Shown here in pieces: positions 5,068 to 7,255 of a DNA stretch of 7,255 bases. The notes beneath the pieces were generated by a model that did no database searches, had not been told where the DNA came from, and worked only from the letters and a program-made list of their open reading frames with translations. The DNA comes from JAWLGW01 sp964569055 (lineage in GTDB: Bacteria > Planctomycetota > J058): contig CAZMSZ010000377.1 of the NCBI GenBank assembly GCA_964569055.1, positions 1 to 7,255 of the forward strand. Reading direction: 5' to 3'. Within the stretch, counting starts at the first letter, position 1. The number at the start of each line of letters is the position of its first letter. The translations under genes were made by a program, and so were the position numbers.

Positions 5068-7255
5068 CGACCGGCGACAAGCAGACCTTCGAGATCGAGA
5101 AGCGCGAAGACGGCGTCGCCGTCGTGCGCATGGACGTCCCCGGCGAGCCGGTCAACACGCTCAAGATCAGCTTCATGGACGAGTTCGCCCGGCTGTTCGA
5201 GGAGCTCGACCGCGACGGCGCGCTCAAGGCCGTGGTGTTCATGTCGGGCAAGCCCGACAGCTTCATCGCGGGCGCCGACATCACCATGCTCCAGGCGGCC
5301 AACACCGCGGCCGAGGCGACCGAGCTCTCGCGCAAGGGGCAGGAGGCGCTCGAGCGGCTCGAGAAGTTCCGGGTCCCGGTGGTGGCCGCGATCCACGGGG
5401 TGTGCCTCGGCGGCGGCCTCGAGGTCGCGCTGGCCTGCGACGCGCGGATCGCCAGCGACGCCGACGTGACCAAGCTCGGGCTCCCCGAGGTGCAGCTCGG
5501 GCTGCTCCCCGGCGCCGGCGGGACGCAGCGCCTGCCGCGCCTGGTCGGGATCCAGGCCGCCCTCGACCTGCTCCTCACCGGCCGCCGCCTCGACGCCAAG
5601 CGCGCCAAGCGGCTCGGCCTGGTCGACGAGGTGTGCCCCGCCGCGATCCTCGAGCAGGTCGCGGTCGAGCACGCGCTCGCGCTCACCAAGGCGCGCAGGA
5701 AGCCGCTGAGCGCGCGCCTGATGGAGTTCCTCTCCCAGGAGAAGCTGCAGGAGCTGGGCCTGGAGCGCAACCCGCTGGGGCGGAGCCTGGTGTTCTCGCA
5801 GGCGACCAAGGCGCTGCTCGAGAAGACCCACGGCAACTACCCCGGGCCCGAGCGGATCCTGGAGGTGGTGCGGATCGGGCTGGAGAAGGGCCACCAGGCC
5901 GGGCTCGAGGCGGAGGCCCGCGCGTTCGGCGAGCTGGTCGTGAGCCCGCAGGCCGAGCAGCTGATGGGGATCTACTTCGCGACCACCGCGCTCAAGAAGG
6001 ACAGCGGCACCGACGACCCCGCCGCCGAGGCGCGCAAGGTGAACAAGGTCGGCATGCTCGGCGGCGGCCTGATGGGCAGCGGGATCGCCTACGTGACCGC
6101 GGCCTTCGCCGAGACGCCGGTCCGGATCAAGGACAAGGACCACGCCGGCGTGGGGCGCGGCCTGGCGGCCGTCCGCAAGCTGCTCGACGACCGCGTCAAG
6201 CGCCGCCGGCTGAGCCCGCTCGAGCGCGACCGCGTGATGAGCCTGGTGAGCGGGACCACCGACACCAGCGGCTTTCGCCGCTGCGAGGTCGTGATCGAGG
6301 CCGTGTTCGAGGACCTCGCGCTCAAGCACCGCATGCTCGAGGAGATCGAGCAGGTCGGCCGCGAGGACGTGATCTTCGCCTCGAACACCTCCTCGCTCCC
6401 GATCACCAAGATCGCCGAGGCGAGCAAGCACCCCGAGACGGTGATCGGGATGCACTACTTCTCGCCCGTCGACAAGATGCCGCTGCTCGAGGTGATCGTC
6501 ACCGAGAAGACCGCGCCCTGGGTGACCGCCACCTGCGTGGCCCTCGGCAAGGCCCAGGGCAAGACGGTGATCGTGGTCCGCGACGGGGTCGGCTTCTACA
6601 CCACCCGCGTGCTCGGCCCGCTCATGAACGAGGCCGCGCACCTCGTCGCCGAGGGGATCCCGGTCGAGGCGGTGGACCGCGCCATGGTCCAGTTCGGCTG
6701 GCCGGTCGGCCCGGTGACGCTCCTCGACGAGGTCGGGATCGACGTCGGCGAGAAGGTCGGCCACATCCTGCACGAGGCGTTCGGCGACCGCCTCTCGCCC
6801 CCGCCCGGGGTGGAGAAGCTCGTGGCCGACGGCCGGCTCGGGCGCAAGAACCAGCGCGGCTTCTACCTCTACGGCGAGAGCGTCAAGAAGGGCAAGAAGG
6901 AGGTCGACGCCAGCGTGTATCGCGTGCTCGGGATCGAGCCCACGCGGCACGACGCGGACCCCGAGGAGATCGCGCAGCGCTGCACGCTGCAGATGGTCAA
7001 CGAGGCGGCCCGCTGCTTCGGCGAGGGGATCCTCCGCAGCGCCCGCGACGGCGACATCGGCGCGATCTTCGGCCTCGGCTTCCCGCCCTTCCTCGGCGGC
7101 CCGTTCCACTACTGCGACAGCCTGGGCGCGCGCGAGGTCCTCGATCGCCTGCGCCGCTTCGAGCAGGTCCACGGCGAGCGGTTCGAGCCGGCGCCGCTCC
7201 TGATCGAGATGGCCGAGCAGGGCCTCAGCTTCTACGGCGAGAAGAAGGTCCAGCC
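5064..7255 (+). CDS. fadJ: Fatty-acid oxidation complex alpha subunit (enoyl-CoA hydratase / 3-hydroxyacyl-CoA dehydrogenase), cut by window end
   Basis: 730 complete codons are present and the frame is open at the window edge. The N-terminal crotonase domain (about 8-200) has FIAGADITML (67-76) for the oxyanion hole, HGVCLGGGLEVALACD (111-126) with Glu120, and GLPEVQLGLLPGAGGTQRLPRL (139-160) with Glu142, the two hydratase glutamates. A linker region (about 200-325) precedes the NAD-binding motif VGMLGGGLMGSGIA (329-342). ASNTSSLPI (439-447) and GMHYFSPVDKMPLLEV (462-477) give the dehydrogenase His464-Glu476 pair, 12 residues apart as in human HADH. DGVGFYTTRVLGPLMNEA (507-524) and DIGAIFGLGFPPFLGGPF (664-681) resemble the mitochondrial trifunctional alpha subunit, which carries GFYTTR where FadB/FadJ usually have GF(Y/V)xNR. 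The E. coli protein has 714 residues and the human precursor 763, so only a few residues are probably missing. It is translated from GTG, overlapping fadI by four bases. Confidence 0.95.

Overview
The window is GC-rich bacterial DNA (by eye about 70% GC, with third codon positions almost always G or C). It carries a fatty-acid beta-oxidation locus. The thiolase and multifunctional protein are of the FadI/FadJ (mitochondrial trifunctional protein) type. Together with the composition, this suggests a Myxococcota/deltaproteobacterial-type or other high-GC heterotroph. That placement is inference; the window has no rRNA or other taxonomic marker.

Layout from left to right: (1) an acyl-CoA dehydrogenase of the long-chain, C-terminally extended (VLCAD-like) kind on the minus strand, 39-2006; (2) a 215-bp gap with three copies of a 16-bp palindrome; (3) an NRDE/TANGO2-family protein on the minus strand, 2222-2989; (4) a short divergent gap; (5) a PaaI-like hotdog thioesterase on the plus strand, 3065-3538; (6) a 233-bp gap with two more copies of the same palindrome, a second pair of repeats and a plausible promoter; (7) fadI (thiolase), 3772-5067; (8) fadJ (enoyl-CoA hydratase / 3-hydroxyacyl-CoA dehydrogenase), from a GTG at 5064 and cut off by the window end, probably within a few residues of its C-terminus. 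No gene-free stretch exceeds 300 bases.

The acyl-CoA dehydrogenase makes the trans-2-enoyl-CoA. The FadJ alpha subunit hydrates and oxidises it, and FadI cleaves the 3-ketoacyl-CoA, so the window encodes every step of the beta-oxidation spiral. The thioesterase could adjust acyl-CoA pools. The NRDE protein has no firm bacterial function, but its eukaryotic relative TANGO2 is linked to lipid/acyl-CoA and heme metabolism.

The most notable non-coding signal is a five-copy palindrome, TCGGTC-N4-GACCGA, found only in the gaps upstream of the acyl-CoA dehydrogenase and of fadIJ. It looks like the operator of a dimeric regulator (TetR-like in form) that would join the two units into one local regulon. 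The regulator itself is not in the window. A second, different repeat pair (ATTGACGCA..GCGT) overlaps the likely fadI promoter.
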